Positions 1 to 7,488 are shown, numbered from the stretch's first letter. The stretch is 33,604 bases of DNA from Chloroflexota bacterium (GCA_016875645.1 VGPE01000003.1:1-33604), one strand, 5' to 3'. Numbers and translations are program-made. Notes: generated by a model from the sequence alone, not told the origin.

Positions 1-5
1 CCCGA

Positions 6-20
6 TACTCCGGGGGAGTA
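6..20. promoter_or_regulatory. Putative CsoR-type operator (perfect inverted repeat)
   Basis: TACTCC and GGAGTA form perfect 6-bp arms around a GGG centre. The site ends 10 nt before the start codon of the repressor gene. G/C-rich pseudo-palindromes bordered by TA are typical of operators bound by the CsoR/RcnR family, so autoregulation is likely. The promoter itself lies at or beyond the window edge, and the site could also serve a divergent gene outside the window. Confidence 0.55.
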
Positions 21-30
21 CCATTCGAGC

Positions 31-378
31 ATGGTCATCGAGCACCGCCCGGACGAGCCCGGCGAGACGTTCCGGCATGCCTACACGAAGGACAAGTCGC
101 AGCTCCTGCGCCGCCTGAGCCGGATCGAGGGCCAGGTGCGCGGCATCGGCCGGATGATCGAGCGCGATGAGTACTGCGTCGACATCCTCCAGCAGACCTC
201 TGCGCTTCGAGCCGCCGTGGACGCTCTCGCCATCCTGGTGCTCGAGGATCACGTCCAGGGTTGCGTGCGGACGGCCGCCGAGCGCGGTGAAGCCGACGTG
301 TACGCGGCCGAGGTCCTCGATGTGGTGCGCCGGACGCTGGGACGCCCGACCCGAGGCGGAGGCCCACGGACCGGCTGA
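31..378 (+). CDS. csoR: CsoR/RcnR-family metal-sensing transcriptional repressor
   Basis: The 115-residue protein belongs to the small all-helical repressors (DUF156) that sense copper, nickel or reactive sulfur and release their operator on binding. The family core is clear: LLRRLSRIEGQVRGIGRM near residues 25-42, then the Cu(I) ligand pattern C49, H74 and C78 (Cys, then His-x3-Cys). With all three ligands present, a Cu(I) sensor is more likely than a CstR-type persulfide sensor, which lacks the His. The first 20 residues are a variable polar tail. An inverted repeat suited to this family lies directly upstream, and a hairpin overlaps the stop codon, so the gene is probably monocistronic on its downstream side. 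No copper ATPase or chaperone gene is visible; the regulated target may lie off the left edge. Confidence 0.88.
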   Translation: MVIEHRPDEPGETFRHAYTKDKSQLLRRLSRIEGQVRGIGRMIERDEYCVDILQQTSALRAAVDALAILVLEDHVQGCVRTAAERGEADVYAAEVLDVVRRTLGRPTRGGGPRTG

Positions 379-392
379 TCGCCGGTCCTTCT
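368..392 (+). terminator. Intrinsic terminator of csoR
   Basis: GGACCGGC (368-375) and GCCGGTCC (381-388) form a perfect 8-bp stem with a 5-nt loop, followed by TTCT. The hairpin contains the stop codon of the repressor gene. The T tract is short, as is common in GC-rich genomes. Confidence 0.6.
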
Positions 393-851
393 GCCGTGCA
401 AATCTCGGCAGGTCGGGTGAAGACGCATCGAACGATGGGCGGGGGGATCGGGCCCGTCCTGATCGCCGCCGGGGAGCGGATCGCGAGGCGTCGTTCCATG
501 CGCCTGCGCGCGATCACGGGTGGAGTGAGCGAAGCTCCCGGGCGCCGGTCGCCCTGACGAGGCGGAAGGCCGAGCACGGGTCGTGGAGAGGCCGCCGTGT
601 TATCCACGATTTCCGGAAGTCCTCCACCGTTCGTGGATAAGGCCGTTGACGCCGCCGGTGGCCGCTCGTAGCGTCGCCCTTCCGCACGGCCCGCAGGGGA
701 ACCCGGGTAACGTGATCCGCCAGGGGTCCGGGGAAACCCGGCCACTTCGCACCGGACGGATCATGGAAAACCGCGATGTCGGCAGTGCGCAGCAGTCGAT
801 GACGGGAGCGGCTCGCGTCTCGGGTCCGGTCGTGACCTGGCGCACTGGCCG
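379..851. other. Non-coding stretch with two inverted DnaA-box-like sites
   Basis: These 470 bases hold no convincing gene; the open frames crossing them have no family features. The clearest signal is TTATCCACGA at 600-609 and its exact reverse complement TCGTGGATAA at 631-640, separated by 21 nt. Each contains TTATCCACG, one base from the DnaA-box consensus TTATCCACA. The region lies directly upstream of rsmG, a gene often found beside chromosomal origins. There is no AT-rich unwinding segment and I see no further good boxes, so an origin is not supported; DnaA titration or regulation of rsmG is possible. Confidence 0.45.
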
Positions 852-1634
852 ATGATGACGCGCGACGAGCCGCTCCCGCCTCGCCCCGGGCGCATCGCGT
901 TGCCGGGATCTGTATCCGCCACACCTCCGTTGCCGGCCTCGACCCGGGCCCTGCTCGATTCGGGCCTCGAGCGTCTCGGCCTCGAATTGCCTGCCGGCGC
1001 TCGCGCGGCTCTGGAGGGCCACGCCCGGCTGCTGCTGGCCTGGACACCACACATCAACCTCACGGCGATCCGCGAGCCCGCCGACGTCGCCCGCGAGCAC
1101 CTGCTCGACTCACTCGCAGCCGTCGGGCTGCTGCGCTCGGGCGGCGTGCGCCGGCTGCTCGACCTGGGCAGCGGAGGCGGATTCCCTGGCATCCCGCTGG
1201 CGATCGCGCTGCCCGAGTCAACGGTGATCCTCGTGGAATCGATCGCAAAGAAGGCACGGTTCCTGGGGGTGGCGGTCGACGCACTCGGTCTGGGGGACCG
1301 GGTCGCGGTTCGAAACGCACGCGCCGAAGCCCTCGCCGCGTTGACCGGCTCCCCCGGCCTGCCCGTGGAGGCCGTCTGCGTCCGTGCCGTCGCCGGCCTC
1401 GGCGCCGTGGCCGGTCTCGCGGCACCCCTCCTGGCCCCCGGCGGCTGGCTCGTCGCATGGAAGCGCGGCGATGTCGCCGCGGAGATCGCGGCCGCCGGTC
1501 CGGACCTCGAGGCCAGCGGGTTCGGCCCGGCCCTCGCCCACACCGTTGACGTGGCGGGACTGGAAGACCATCGCCTCGTCGTCGCGACGCTGGTCCGCCC
1601 GCCTCCCCGGCGGGCTCATCGGCGGGCACGCTAG
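852..1634 (+). CDS. rsmG: 16S rRNA (guanine-N7) methyltransferase RsmG (GidB)
   Basis: This 260-residue class I SAM-dependent methyltransferase modifies G527 in the 530 loop of 16S rRNA. The diagnostic RsmG blocks are present in order: NLTAIREP near residue 72, REHLLDSL near 86, then the SAM-binding glycine loop LDLGSGGGFPGIPLAI near 105-120 and the VESIAKKARFL strand. C-terminal VAWKRG and a family-like end follow. The protein is about 40 residues longer than typical RsmG at the N terminus, so the real start may be an internal GTG or ATG; 852 (or the adjacent ATG at 855) is taken because no strong ribosome site decides. It sits alone between a non-coding stretch and a phosphoesterase gene. 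Confidence 0.9.
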   Translation: MMTRDEPLPPRPGRIALPGSVSATPPLPASTRALLDSGLERLGLELPAGARAALEGHARLLLAWTPHINLTAIREPADVAREHLLDSLAAVGLLRSGGVRRLLDLGSGGGFPGIPLAIALPESTVILVESIAKKARFLGVAVDALGLGDRVAVRNARAEALAALTGSPGLPVEAVCVRAVAGLGAVAGLAAPLLAPGGWLVAWKRGDVAAEIAAAGPDLEASGFGPALAHTVDVAGLEDHRLVVATLVRPPPRRAHRRAR

Positions 1635-1671
1635 GCTCATCTCCATGCCCCTTCCGCCCCGGCTCCCCTGA
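1632..1671 (+). promoter_or_regulatory. Possible -10 element and 8-codon leader frame before the phosphoesterase gene
   Basis: TAGGCT at 1632-1637 overlaps the rsmG stop codon and lies 7 nt before ATG at 1645, the geometry of a leaderless transcript. That ATG opens an 8-codon frame ending with TGA at 1669-1671, 3 nt before the GTG at 1675. No -35 match is visible. The assignment is tentative. Confidence 0.22.
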
Positions 1672-1674
1672 AGC

Positions 1675-2397
1675 GTGCGGGTCCTGATCGTCTCGGACGT
1701 GCACGCGAACCTGCGTGCGCTCGACGCCGTCCTCGAAGCGGCCGGCTCCGTTGATGCTGTCTGGCATCTCGGCGACGTGGTCGGGTACGGCCCCGACCCG
1801 GACGCCGTGGTGGATCGACTCCGGTCGCGGGGAGCGGTCGGCGTTCGCGGCAACCACGATGCGGCGGCACTCGGCGGCCGTGAGATCGAGCAGTTCAACG
1901 CGTACGCGCGACGCGCGATGGAGTGGACGCGCGACGCGATCCGCGAGGAGACGCGCGCCTGGCTCGCGGATCTCCCAGAGCGACTGATGATCGGCCAGTT
2001 CACGTTGGTCCACGGCAGTCCACGAGACCCGATCTGGGAGTACATCAGCTCGGGCCCCGTGGCGCGCGCGAACCTCTCGGCCTTCGAAACCGCGTATTGC
2101 CTCCACGGGCATACACACGTGCCGGCGGCCTTCCGCGACGATGATGGGCGGCTCACGTCGATCGCGCCCGCGGGGGGCTCGTCGCTGGTGTTGGACTCGC
2201 GGCGGGTCCTGCTCAACCCGGGCAGCGTCGGCCAGCCCCGTGACGGGATCGCGACCGCGAGTTACCTCGTGCTGGACCTGGAACGACGTGAGACCCGTTG
2301 GCGACGGGCGGCCTACGACATCGGCGCCACCCAGGCGGCGATGACGGCGCTCGGCCTTCCGCCGCCGCTCGTGGCCCGCCTGAAACACGGCGTGTGA
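1675..2397 (+). CDS. Calcineurin-like metallophosphoesterase
   Basis: The 240-residue protein carries all metal-binding blocks of the YfcE/MJ0936-like branch of calcineurin-type phosphoesterases: SDVHAN near residue 7 (D-x-H), GDVVGYGP near 34, GNHD near 60, the VHGSP block near 113 and GHTH near 140. These bind a dinuclear metal centre and hydrolyse phosphomono- or diesters. The late block LLNPGSVGQPRDG is also family-typical, and the length is right for a single-domain enzyme. The start is GTG at 1675; it opens directly into the first metal-binding strand, so an earlier start is not needed. The substrate cannot be deduced. It follows rsmG by 40 nt. Confidence 0.85.
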   Translation: MRVLIVSDVHANLRALDAVLEAAGSVDAVWHLGDVVGYGPDPDAVVDRLRSRGAVGVRGNHDAAALGGREIEQFNAYARRAMEWTRDAIREETRAWLADLPERLMIGQFTLVHGSPRDPIWEYISSGPVARANLSAFETAYCLHGHTHVPAAFRDDDGRLTSIAPAGGSSLVLDSRRVLLNPGSVGQPRDGIATASYLVLDLERRETRWRRAAYDIGATQAAMTALGLPPPLVARLKHGV

Positions 2398-2413
2398 TGA
2401 CGCGACCCCGTGA

Positions 2414-2507
2414 TAGCCTCCGGCCGATGTCCAACCCGCCGCGAGGCCAGGGGGCGCGCGGCCACCCGGGTCCAGCCCTGCTGCGAAGGCGATTCCTGAG
2501 CCGGTGA
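2414..2507 (+). CDS. Possible 26-codon leader peptide coupled to the potassium permease gene
   Basis: A -10-like TAGCCT at 2414-2419 lies 7 nt before ATG at 2427. That ATG opens a 26-codon frame (MSNPPRGQG...) ending with TGA at 2505-2507, which overlaps the GTG start of the permease gene as GTGA. The peptide is basic, Gly/Pro-rich and has no recognisable domain. It could couple translation of the transporter to a leaderless upstream message. In GC-rich DNA a frame of this length can be open by chance, so protein production is unproven. Confidence 0.3.
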
Positions 2508-4513
2508 GCGACCCAAGCCGACCCCTTCCGGGGCGCAAGATCGCCGATCGTCGTGTCCGCGTGGAGCGACCCCACGCGGCGTACTTCCGATACACCGGAC
2601 GAGGCCAGCTCAAGGCCAAGCCGGCGGCCAGTCTCCCCACCACCCCGGCCGGCCGCCTCGCGGCGCGCCTGAAGTCGATTGCCCTCGGGCGCCCCCTTGC
2701 CAACGAGGAGGAGGCCGGCGAGCGCCTGAGCAAGAAGAAGGCGCTCGCGATCTTCAGTTCCGACGCGATCTCGTCCTCGGCGTACGCGACCGAGGAGATC
2801 GTCCGCGTCCTCGTCCTGGGCGGAGTGGCAGCTCTGGCGCTGAGCCTGCCGGTCAGCATCGCCATCGCCCTCCTCCTGGGCGTCGTGGCGTTCAGCTACC
2901 GCCAGGTCTGCATCGCCTATCCGACGGGCGGTGGCTCCTACTCGGTCTCGAAGGCGAACTTCGGCAAGATCGCTTCACTCGTCGCCGCCTCGGCGCTCCT
3001 GATCGACTACACGCTCACGGTCGCCGTGTCGACGTCGTCGGCCGTGGAGCAGATCGTCTCGGCGGTCCCGAGCGTGGCGCCGATCGCCGTGCTGATCGGC
3101 GTCGGCGCGATTGCGCTGCTCACGATCGGCAACCTGCGCGGGCTGCGCGAGGCAGGGAACATCTTCGCGGTCCCGACGTACCTGTTCCTGGGCGCGGCGC
3201 TGCTCACGATCGTGCTCGGGGTCATCCAGGTCCTGGGCGGCGACCAGGCCGCCTACACGGCCGAGCAGCTTGCCCGTCAGCAGTCCTCGGTCGAGTCGTT
3301 GAGCATGATCCTCGTACTTCGGGCGTTCGCGTCGGGCGCGGTCGCGCTGACTGGCACCGAAGCGATCGCAACGGGCGTGCCCGCGTTCCAGCCACCCGAA
3401 TCAAGGAACGCTGCCACGACCCTTCTCGTGATGGGCGTGCTGCTGGCCACGCTGTTCATCGGCATCACGTTCCTCGCGGTGAACTTCGCGGTGCTGCCGA
3501 TCGAACAGTCGGCGCGCGAGACCGTGATCGCGCAGGTCGCGGCCCACGTCTACGGCGACGGCTCGATTCCATTCTTCCTGTTCCAGGCGTTCACCGCCCT
3601 GTTGCTGTTCCTGGCCGCGAACACGAGCTTTGCCGCGTTCCCGCGCCTCGCCGCGGTCCTCGCCCAGGACGGCTTCTTCCCCCGCCAGTTCTCGTTCCGC
3701 GGCGACCGGCTCGCGTTCTCGATGGGCATCGTGGTGCTGGGCGTCTTCGCCGCGGCCCTCGTGATCGCGGTCGGCGGCCACACCCACACGCTGATTCCCC
3801 TGTACGCGGTCGGGGTGTTCACCGATTTCACGATCAGCCAGGCGGGCATGATCCGCCACTGGCTGCGCGAGCGGCCGCCGGGCTGGCGCTATCGGCTGGC
3901 GATCAACGCGATCGGCTGCGTGGCCACCGCCGTTGTGGCGATCGTCGTCACCACCGTCAAGTTCGTGGACGGCGCGTGGCTGGTGATCCTGCTGATCCCG
4001 ACCTTCGTCGGGCTGATGATGTTCGTTCACCGCCAGTACGCCGAGCAGGCGCGCGAGCTGCATGTCCGCGACGACATCGTGATCCCGGGGCCGCATCGAT
4101 CGCAGCGCGTGGTGATCCCAGTGCCGGGCATCAACCGGGCCGTGGTGCAGGCGGTCAACTTCGCCCGGGCCATCGGGCCTGACATCCGGGGCGTCTACGT
4201 CACCGACGACATCGAGGGAGGCGAGGAACTGCGGCACCGGTGGGAGCGCCAGTTCCCGGAGGTGACCCTGGTGCTCGTCGAGTCGCCGTTTCGCGCGTTC
4301 ATCGGGCCCTTCGTGGCGTATCTCGACGTTCTCGACCGGGAGTGGCCCGCGGAACAGGAGGCGCCGATCACGATCGTGGTCCTGCCCGAGTACGTGGCAC
4401 GCCACTGGTGGGACCGGCTGCTCTACAACCAGACCGCCAAGCGGCTCAAGGCCACTCTCGTCGGCCGCGAGCACACGGTCATCGCGGACGTCCCGTACCG
4501 CCGCGACCACTGA
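2504..4513 (+). CDS. APC-superfamily permease, KimA-like potassium importer
   Basis: This 669-residue inner-membrane protein has the KimA/YdaO-like architecture. A polar N-terminal segment of about 75 residues is followed by the hallmark LSKKKALAIFSSDAISS-SAYATEE block at 75-98, then about 12 hydrophobic segments between residues 100 and 520, and a soluble C-terminal domain of about 140 residues. Bacillus KimA is a proton-coupled K+ importer inhibited by c-di-AMP. The YPTGGGSYSVSKANFG segment near 140-155 and LIDYTLTVAVS near 167 match the substrate-site helices. The next three genes encode a universal stress protein and two RCK proteins, supporting a role in K+ rather than amino-acid transport. 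The start is GTG, overlapping the stop of a short leader frame. A related permease beside ceoB/ceoC-like RCK genes is known from actinobacteria. Confidence 0.82.
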   Translation: MSDPSRPLPGRKIADRRVRVERPHAAYFRYTGRGQLKAKPAASLPTTPAGRLAARLKSIALGRPLANEEEAGERLSKKKALAIFSSDAISSSAYATEEIVRVLVLGGVAALALSLPVSIAIALLLGVVAFSYRQVCIAYPTGGGSYSVSKANFGKIASLVAASALLIDYTLTVAVSTSSAVEQIVSAVPSVAPIAVLIGVGAIALLTIGNLRGLREAGNIFAVPTYLFLGAALLTIVLGVIQVLGGDQAAYTAEQLARQQSSVESLSMILVLRAFASGAVALTGTEAIATGVPAFQPPESRNAATTLLVMGVLLATLFIGITFLAVNFAVLPIEQSARETVIAQVAAHVYGDGSIPFFLFQAFTALLLFLAANTSFAAFPRLAAVLAQDGFFPRQFSFRGDRLAFSMGIVVLGVFAAALVIAVGGHTHTLIPLYAVGVFTDFTISQAGMIRHWLRERPPGWRYRLAINAIGCVATAVVAIVVTTVKFVDGAWLVILLIPTFVGLMMFVHRQYAEQARELHVRDDIVIPGPHRSQRVVIPVPGINRAVVQAVNFARAIGPDIRGVYVTDDIEGGEELRHRWERQFPEVTLVLVESPFRAFIGPFVAYLDVLDREWPAEQEAPITIVVLPEYVARHWWDRLLYNQTAKRLKATLVGREHTVIADVPYRRDH

Positions 4514-4680
4514 CCGCCGCGGGTGGCGACGCCCGCCCTTCGGCCGGCGGCTGGCCGACCGCCGAGCGCACGTGCCGCCGGTGGTATCGTGACCACCGCG
4601 CGTTCCGGGCCGGCCGGGCGCGAGAGCCGACCGCATTCGTCGCCGGAAACCGCCGCAGACCGCGGCTCGGAGCTGACCCT

Positions 4681-5139
4681 TTGGCGGACGCCAATCACGC
4701 ACCGTTTCGGCGTGCCGTGCTGGCCGTGAACGGCGGGCCGACCGATCGCCAGATCGTGCGCCTGGCCTGCGACCTTGCGAAACCCTGGAAGTCGGAGATC
4801 GTGGCGGTCCACGTGGTGGAGATCGATTGGACGCTCCCGCTCGATGCCGACGTCGCCGGACGCTCGGAGGAGGCGCAGCGCGTGCTCGACTTCGCCGAGG
4901 CCGTGGCGGAGGAATCGAAGTACCGCGTCCAGGTCGTCCTGCTCCAGGCACGCGACGTGGGGGCGGCCCTCGTCGACGAGGCGAGTGAGCGCAACGCCGA
5001 CCTGGTGGTGCTCGGACTGCCGTATCGGACCAGGTTCGGCGGCGACTTCGAGATCGGCCGCACCATTCCGTACGTGCTCAAGAACACCCAGTGCAGCGTC
5101 TGGGTGGTCCGCCAAGCGATGCTCGAGGGTTCCCCATGA
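4681..5139 (+). CDS. Universal stress protein (UspA) domain protein
   Basis: The 152-residue protein has a single Usp fold: FRRAVLAVNGGPTDRQIVRLACDLA at the N terminus, a VVAVHVVEIDWTLPLD strand, then ADLVVLGLPYRTR and a C-terminal VLKNTQCSVWVVR strand. The usual ATP-binding G-x2-G-x9-G(S/T) loop is altered here (GLPYRTRFGGDFEIGRTIPYVL), so nucleotide binding is uncertain. TTG at 4681 is taken as the start because GGAG (4669-4672) lies 8 nt upstream; the frame continues further up without family similarity. The stop overlaps the next gene as ATGA, which ties it to the RCK genes. Usp proteins near K+ transporters commonly act as small regulatory or nucleotide-sensing partners. Confidence 0.8.
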   Translation: MADANHAPFRRAVLAVNGGPTDRQIVRLACDLAKPWKSEIVAVHVVEIDWTLPLDADVAGRSEEAQRVLDFAEAVAEESKYRVQVVLLQARDVGAALVDEASERNADLVVLGLPYRTRFGGDFEIGRTIPYVLKNTQCSVWVVRQAMLEGSP

Positions 5140-5654
5140 AGGTGGTCATCGTCGGTTGCGGGCGCGTCGGCGCGCTGCTGGCCGCCACGTTCGCGGCAGC
5201 CGGTCACAACGTCTCCATCATCGATACCTCGACGACGGCGTTCGAGCGGCTGCCGTCGTCGTTCCGGGGCGATGCGATCCGCGGCAACGGCACCGACGAG
5301 GCGGTCCTCCGGCGTGCCGGGGCGCAGGACTGCGATCTGTTCCTCGCACTCACAGAGGGTGACAATCGCAACGTGATGTCCGCCCAGCTCGCGGCCGAGG
5401 TGTTCGGCGCGCGCAAGTCCGTCGCCAAGCTCAACGACCCCGTGCGAGCGGAGGCCTACGCCGAGCTCGGAATCGCGACCATCTGCCGCACGTCGCTCAT
5501 GGCGGACGCCATCCTGGCCTTCGCCGGTCTGGCGGGCAGCGGGGCGCCGGTGATCCGGGTGCCCAGCGGCGGCCACGACGATGCGGCTCAGCTTCACGAC
5601 GCGCTCCTCCCGGAACCCGGGGCCGGCGCCGGCTCCACCACGCGAGGTCGGTGA
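5136..5654 (+). CDS. TrkA-N (RCK_N) potassium-uptake regulatory protein, lacking RCK_C
   Basis: The 172-residue cytoplasmic protein begins with a Rossmann fold, VVIVGCGRVGALLA at residues 3-16 (GxGxxG), followed by an acidic residue at the end of the second strand (IIDTS) and the GNGTDEAVLRRAGAQDCDLFLALT block typical of TrkA/KtrA. These domains bind NAD(H) or ATP/ADP and gate K+ transporters. After about residue 140 the sequence becomes low-complexity and no RCK_C domain follows, so it probably works with the full-length RCK protein encoded 1 nt downstream. The start overlaps the stress-protein stop as ATGA. Confidence 0.85.
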   Translation: MKVVIVGCGRVGALLAATFAAAGHNVSIIDTSTTAFERLPSSFRGDAIRGNGTDEAVLRRAGAQDCDLFLALTEGDNRNVMSAQLAAEVFGARKSVAKLNDPVRAEAYAELGIATICRTSLMADAILAFAGLAGSGAPVIRVPSGGHDDAAQLHDALLPEPGAGAGSTTRGR

Positions 5655-5655
5655 C

Positions 5656-6339
5656 ATGTTCGTTCTGGTCGTCGGCGGAGGGCGCGTCGGCTACTACCTG
5701 ACGCGCGAGTTGATCCAGTCCGGTCATGAAGTTGTGCTGATGGAGAAGGACCGCGCGCGGGCAACGCAGATCGCCGACGAGATCGGCTCGATCGTCATCC
5801 CCCACGACGGCTGTGAGGGCAAGTACCTCGCCGAGGCCGGTGCGAACCGCGCCGACGTAGTGGCCGCCGTGACCGGCGACGACGAGGACAACCTGGTCAT
5901 CTGCCAGATGGCCAAGCACCACTTCGATGTGCCCAAGACGATCGCGCGCGTGAACAACCCGGCCAACGAGGCGCTCTTCGAGCACCTTGGCGTCGACGAT
6001 CAGATCTCGCCGACCCGGATGATCCTGGCGTCCATCGAGCAGGAGATCCCCGTCCGGGAGCTGCTCCACCTGGCGGCACTCGGCGGCGAGGGTGATCTCG
6101 AACTCATCGAGGCCCAGATCGACGACCGGTCACCGGCCATCGGCCGGGCTGCCCAGGACCTGGGCGTTCCGAACGGCTGCTCGCTGTTCGCCGTGATCCG
6201 CGGCGGCGTGGCGACACCCGTCGGCTCGGACACGGTGCTCCGTCAGGGCGACAAGGTCCTTGCGATCGGCCGCCGAGAGTGCGAAGCGGAGCTGCGCGAG
6301 CAGTTGATCGGGGCGGAGATCGGGGCTCCGGGTCTCTGA
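5656..6339 (+). CDS. TrkA-family (RCK_N + RCK_C) potassium-uptake regulatory protein
   Basis: The 227-residue protein has the complete regulator architecture. The nucleotide-binding RCK_N domain spans residues 1-130 (VLVVGGGRVGYYLTREL, then LMEKDRARA with the acidic end of strand 2, and GDDEDNLVICQMAK). RCK_C spans about 145-220, ending in the VLRQGDKVLAIGRR motif. It starts 1 nt after the preceding RCK gene, and both are downstream of the KimA-like permease and stress protein. No TrkH/KtrB channel subunit is present in the window, so the permease is the obvious partner. An N-terminally extended start is open in the frame, but ATG at 5656 opens exactly at the Rossmann strand. Confidence 0.88.
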   Translation: MFVLVVGGGRVGYYLTRELIQSGHEVVLMEKDRARATQIADEIGSIVIPHDGCEGKYLAEAGANRADVVAAVTGDDEDNLVICQMAKHHFDVPKTIARVNNPANEALFEHLGVDDQISPTRMILASIEQEIPVRELLHLAALGGEGDLELIEAQIDDRSPAIGRAAQDLGVPNGCSLFAVIRGGVATPVGSDTVLRQGDKVLAIGRRECEAELREQLIGAEIGAPGL

Positions 6340-6343
6340 CGCC

Positions 6344-6428
6344 CGGCCGTCACGGCCGCGTCCCTCCTTCGCAGGCCGAGCGTATCCCCGTGACGGGTTC
6401 CGTGCCCGCCTGCCCGGAAGCTCCGGGC
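6344..6428 (+). terminator. GC-rich hairpins downstream of the potassium cassette
   Basis: Two stem-loops follow the second RCK gene: CGGCCG-TCA-CGGCCG at 6344-6358 and GCCCGGA-AGC-TCCGGGC at 6412-6428. Neither is followed by a clear T run. One of them probably separates the potassium cassette from the heat-shock promoter downstream. Confidence 0.35.
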
Positions 6429-6460
6429 CCTCGTTGCCTGCCCGCACCACGCCCGCGACT

Positions 6461-6491
6461 CTTGACAATGATGTTGTCAATATTCTAGGAT
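6461..6491 (+). promoter_or_regulatory. hsp20 promoter with overlapping HAIR-like inverted repeat
   Basis: A consensus -35 TTGACA (6462-6467) is followed after 18 nt by TAGGAT (6486-6491), a 4/6 match to the -10. The -35 lies inside an exact inverted repeat TTGACAA-N5-TTGTCAA (6462-6480). Written as CTTGACA-N7-TGTCAAT it has the 7-7-7 layout of the HspR operator (HAIR, CTTGAGT-N7-ACTCAAG) with conserved outer arms. Since hspR lies one gene downstream, this is probably its autoregulatory operator. The transcript would have a leader of about 90 nt. Confidence 0.7.
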
Positions 6492-6587
6492 GTGCCACAT
6501 CCGGTGCGAGGTGCATCGGACGGGCCCGCGGGTCCACCCCAGGCAACCCGGGCCGGGAGGTCCGGAGATCATTCCAGGAGGTTCGAG

Positions 6588-7109
6588 ATGACGATCGCAC
6601 GGCGGCCGTCGCCGTTCGGCGAGCTCGTTTCGCTCCGCCAGGCGATGGACCGGCTCTTCGAGGACAGCTTCGTTCGGCCCCGCATGTGGGCCGGTTCTGC
6701 ACTCGAGAGCTCCAGTCTCGCCCTCGATGCCAAGGTCACGGCGGACGAGCTGCTCGTCCGGGCGTCGCTCCCCGGGGTCAAGCCCGAGGACGTCGAGATC
6801 ACGATCGAGAACGGGACGTTGACCATCTCCGGCGAGTCCCGGAGCGAGACGAAGGAGGAGTCCGATCAGTACCTGCTGCAGGAGATCCGGCGCGGCACCT
6901 TCGCCCGCTCGGTGACTCTGCCCAACGGCCTCGAGGCGGACAAGGCCGCGGCCACGTTCGACAACGGCATCCTGACCCTGCGCATTCCGCGCGCGGAGCA
7001 GGTGAAGCCACGGACGATCCGGATCACCCCGACAAGCGATGGCTCCGCACGCGACATCAGCACCGCTGGCGCCGGCCACGCCACCGCTCGCATCGAACAG
7101 CCCGCCTGA
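6588..7109 (+). CDS. hsp20: Small heat-shock protein, Hsp20/alpha-crystallin family
   Basis: The 173-residue chaperone binds unfolding proteins without ATP and holds them for refolding or degradation. The alpha-crystallin domain runs from about residue 43 to 146 and includes the family block LLVRASLPGVKPEDVEITIENG, the dimerisation loop and the late GILTLRIP motif (G-x-L-x-L, residues 127-134). An N-terminal arm (PFGELVSLRQAMDRLFEDSFV) and a polar tail of about 25 residues flank it. AGGAGG at 6576-6581, 6 nt before the ATG, decides the start. It is the first gene of a heat-shock transcription unit, with hspR starting 1 nt after its stop. Confidence 0.93.
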   Translation: MTIARRPSPFGELVSLRQAMDRLFEDSFVRPRMWAGSALESSSLALDAKVTADELLVRASLPGVKPEDVEITIENGTLTISGESRSETKEESDQYLLQEIRRGTFARSVTLPNGLEADKAAATFDNGILTLRIPRAEQVKPRTIRITPTSDGSARDISTAGAGHATARIEQPA

Positions 7110-7110
7110 C

Positions 7111-7488
7111 GTGCACGGCCGCCCCGATCGTGACCCCACTCGCCCGGTCTACGTCATCAGCGTGGCCGCGAGCATCGTCAGCGTCCACCCGCGGACGTTG
7201 CGCATCTACGAGGATGAGGGGCTGATCGCGCCGGCTCGTACCCCCACCAACATCCGGCTCTATAGCGAGAACGACATCCGGCGGGTCCTGTGGATCCGCC
7301 ACCTCACCCAGGAACGAGGCGTCAATCTGGCCGGCATCCGCGTCCTCTTCAAGCTCGAAGAGCGCCTGGGGACGCGGATCCTGGAGCTCCTCTACGACGA
7401 GCGGGCGCGGGATCGCACGGGCGAGCCGGGCACAGCCACCGGCGACCGACCGGTCCGGGTCGGTTCGCGTCGAGGCTGCCAGCCGTGA
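7111..7488 (+). CDS. hspR: MerR-family heat-shock repressor HspR
   Basis: This 125-residue transcription factor has the HspR version of the MerR winged helix: YVISVAASIVSVHPRTLRIYEDEGLIAPART at about 14-44, then RLYSENDIRRVLWIRHL, and the characteristic QERGVNLAGIRVLFKLEE block near 67-84. HspR represses chaperone operons from HAIR operators, often with DnaK as co-repressor. GTG at 7111 is chosen because it follows the hsp20 stop by 1 nt; an ATG at 7039 is in frame but would lie deep inside hsp20. In actinobacteria hspR usually ends a dnaK-grpE-dnaJ operon; here it is paired with hsp20 and lon. The C-terminal 25 residues are polar and variable. Confidence 0.88.
   Translation: MHGRPDRDPTRPVYVISVAASIVSVHPRTLRIYEDEGLIAPARTPTNIRLYSENDIRRVLWIRHLTQERGVNLAGIRVLFKLEERLGTRILELLYDERARDRTGEPGTATGDRPVRVGSRRGCQP

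Noticed and set aside
379-851. Chromosomal replication origin
   Set aside because: Only two DnaA-like boxes and no AT-rich unwinding element are visible; dnaA, dnaN and parAB are not in the window.
583-855. 90-codon plus-strand frame before rsmG
   Set aside because: It contains the DnaA-box pair, has no ribosome site and shows no family resemblance.
2398-2503. c-di-AMP (ydaO-type) riboswitch before the KimA-like gene
   Set aside because: Only 106 nt separate the genes, and I cannot find the paired stems and conserved purine blocks of that riboswitch; a covariance-model search would settle it.
1060-2865. 601-codon minus-strand frame over rsmG, the phosphoesterase and the start of the permease gene
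   Set aside because: It crosses three recognisable plus-strand genes and reads as Arg/Pro/Gly-rich shadow sequence.
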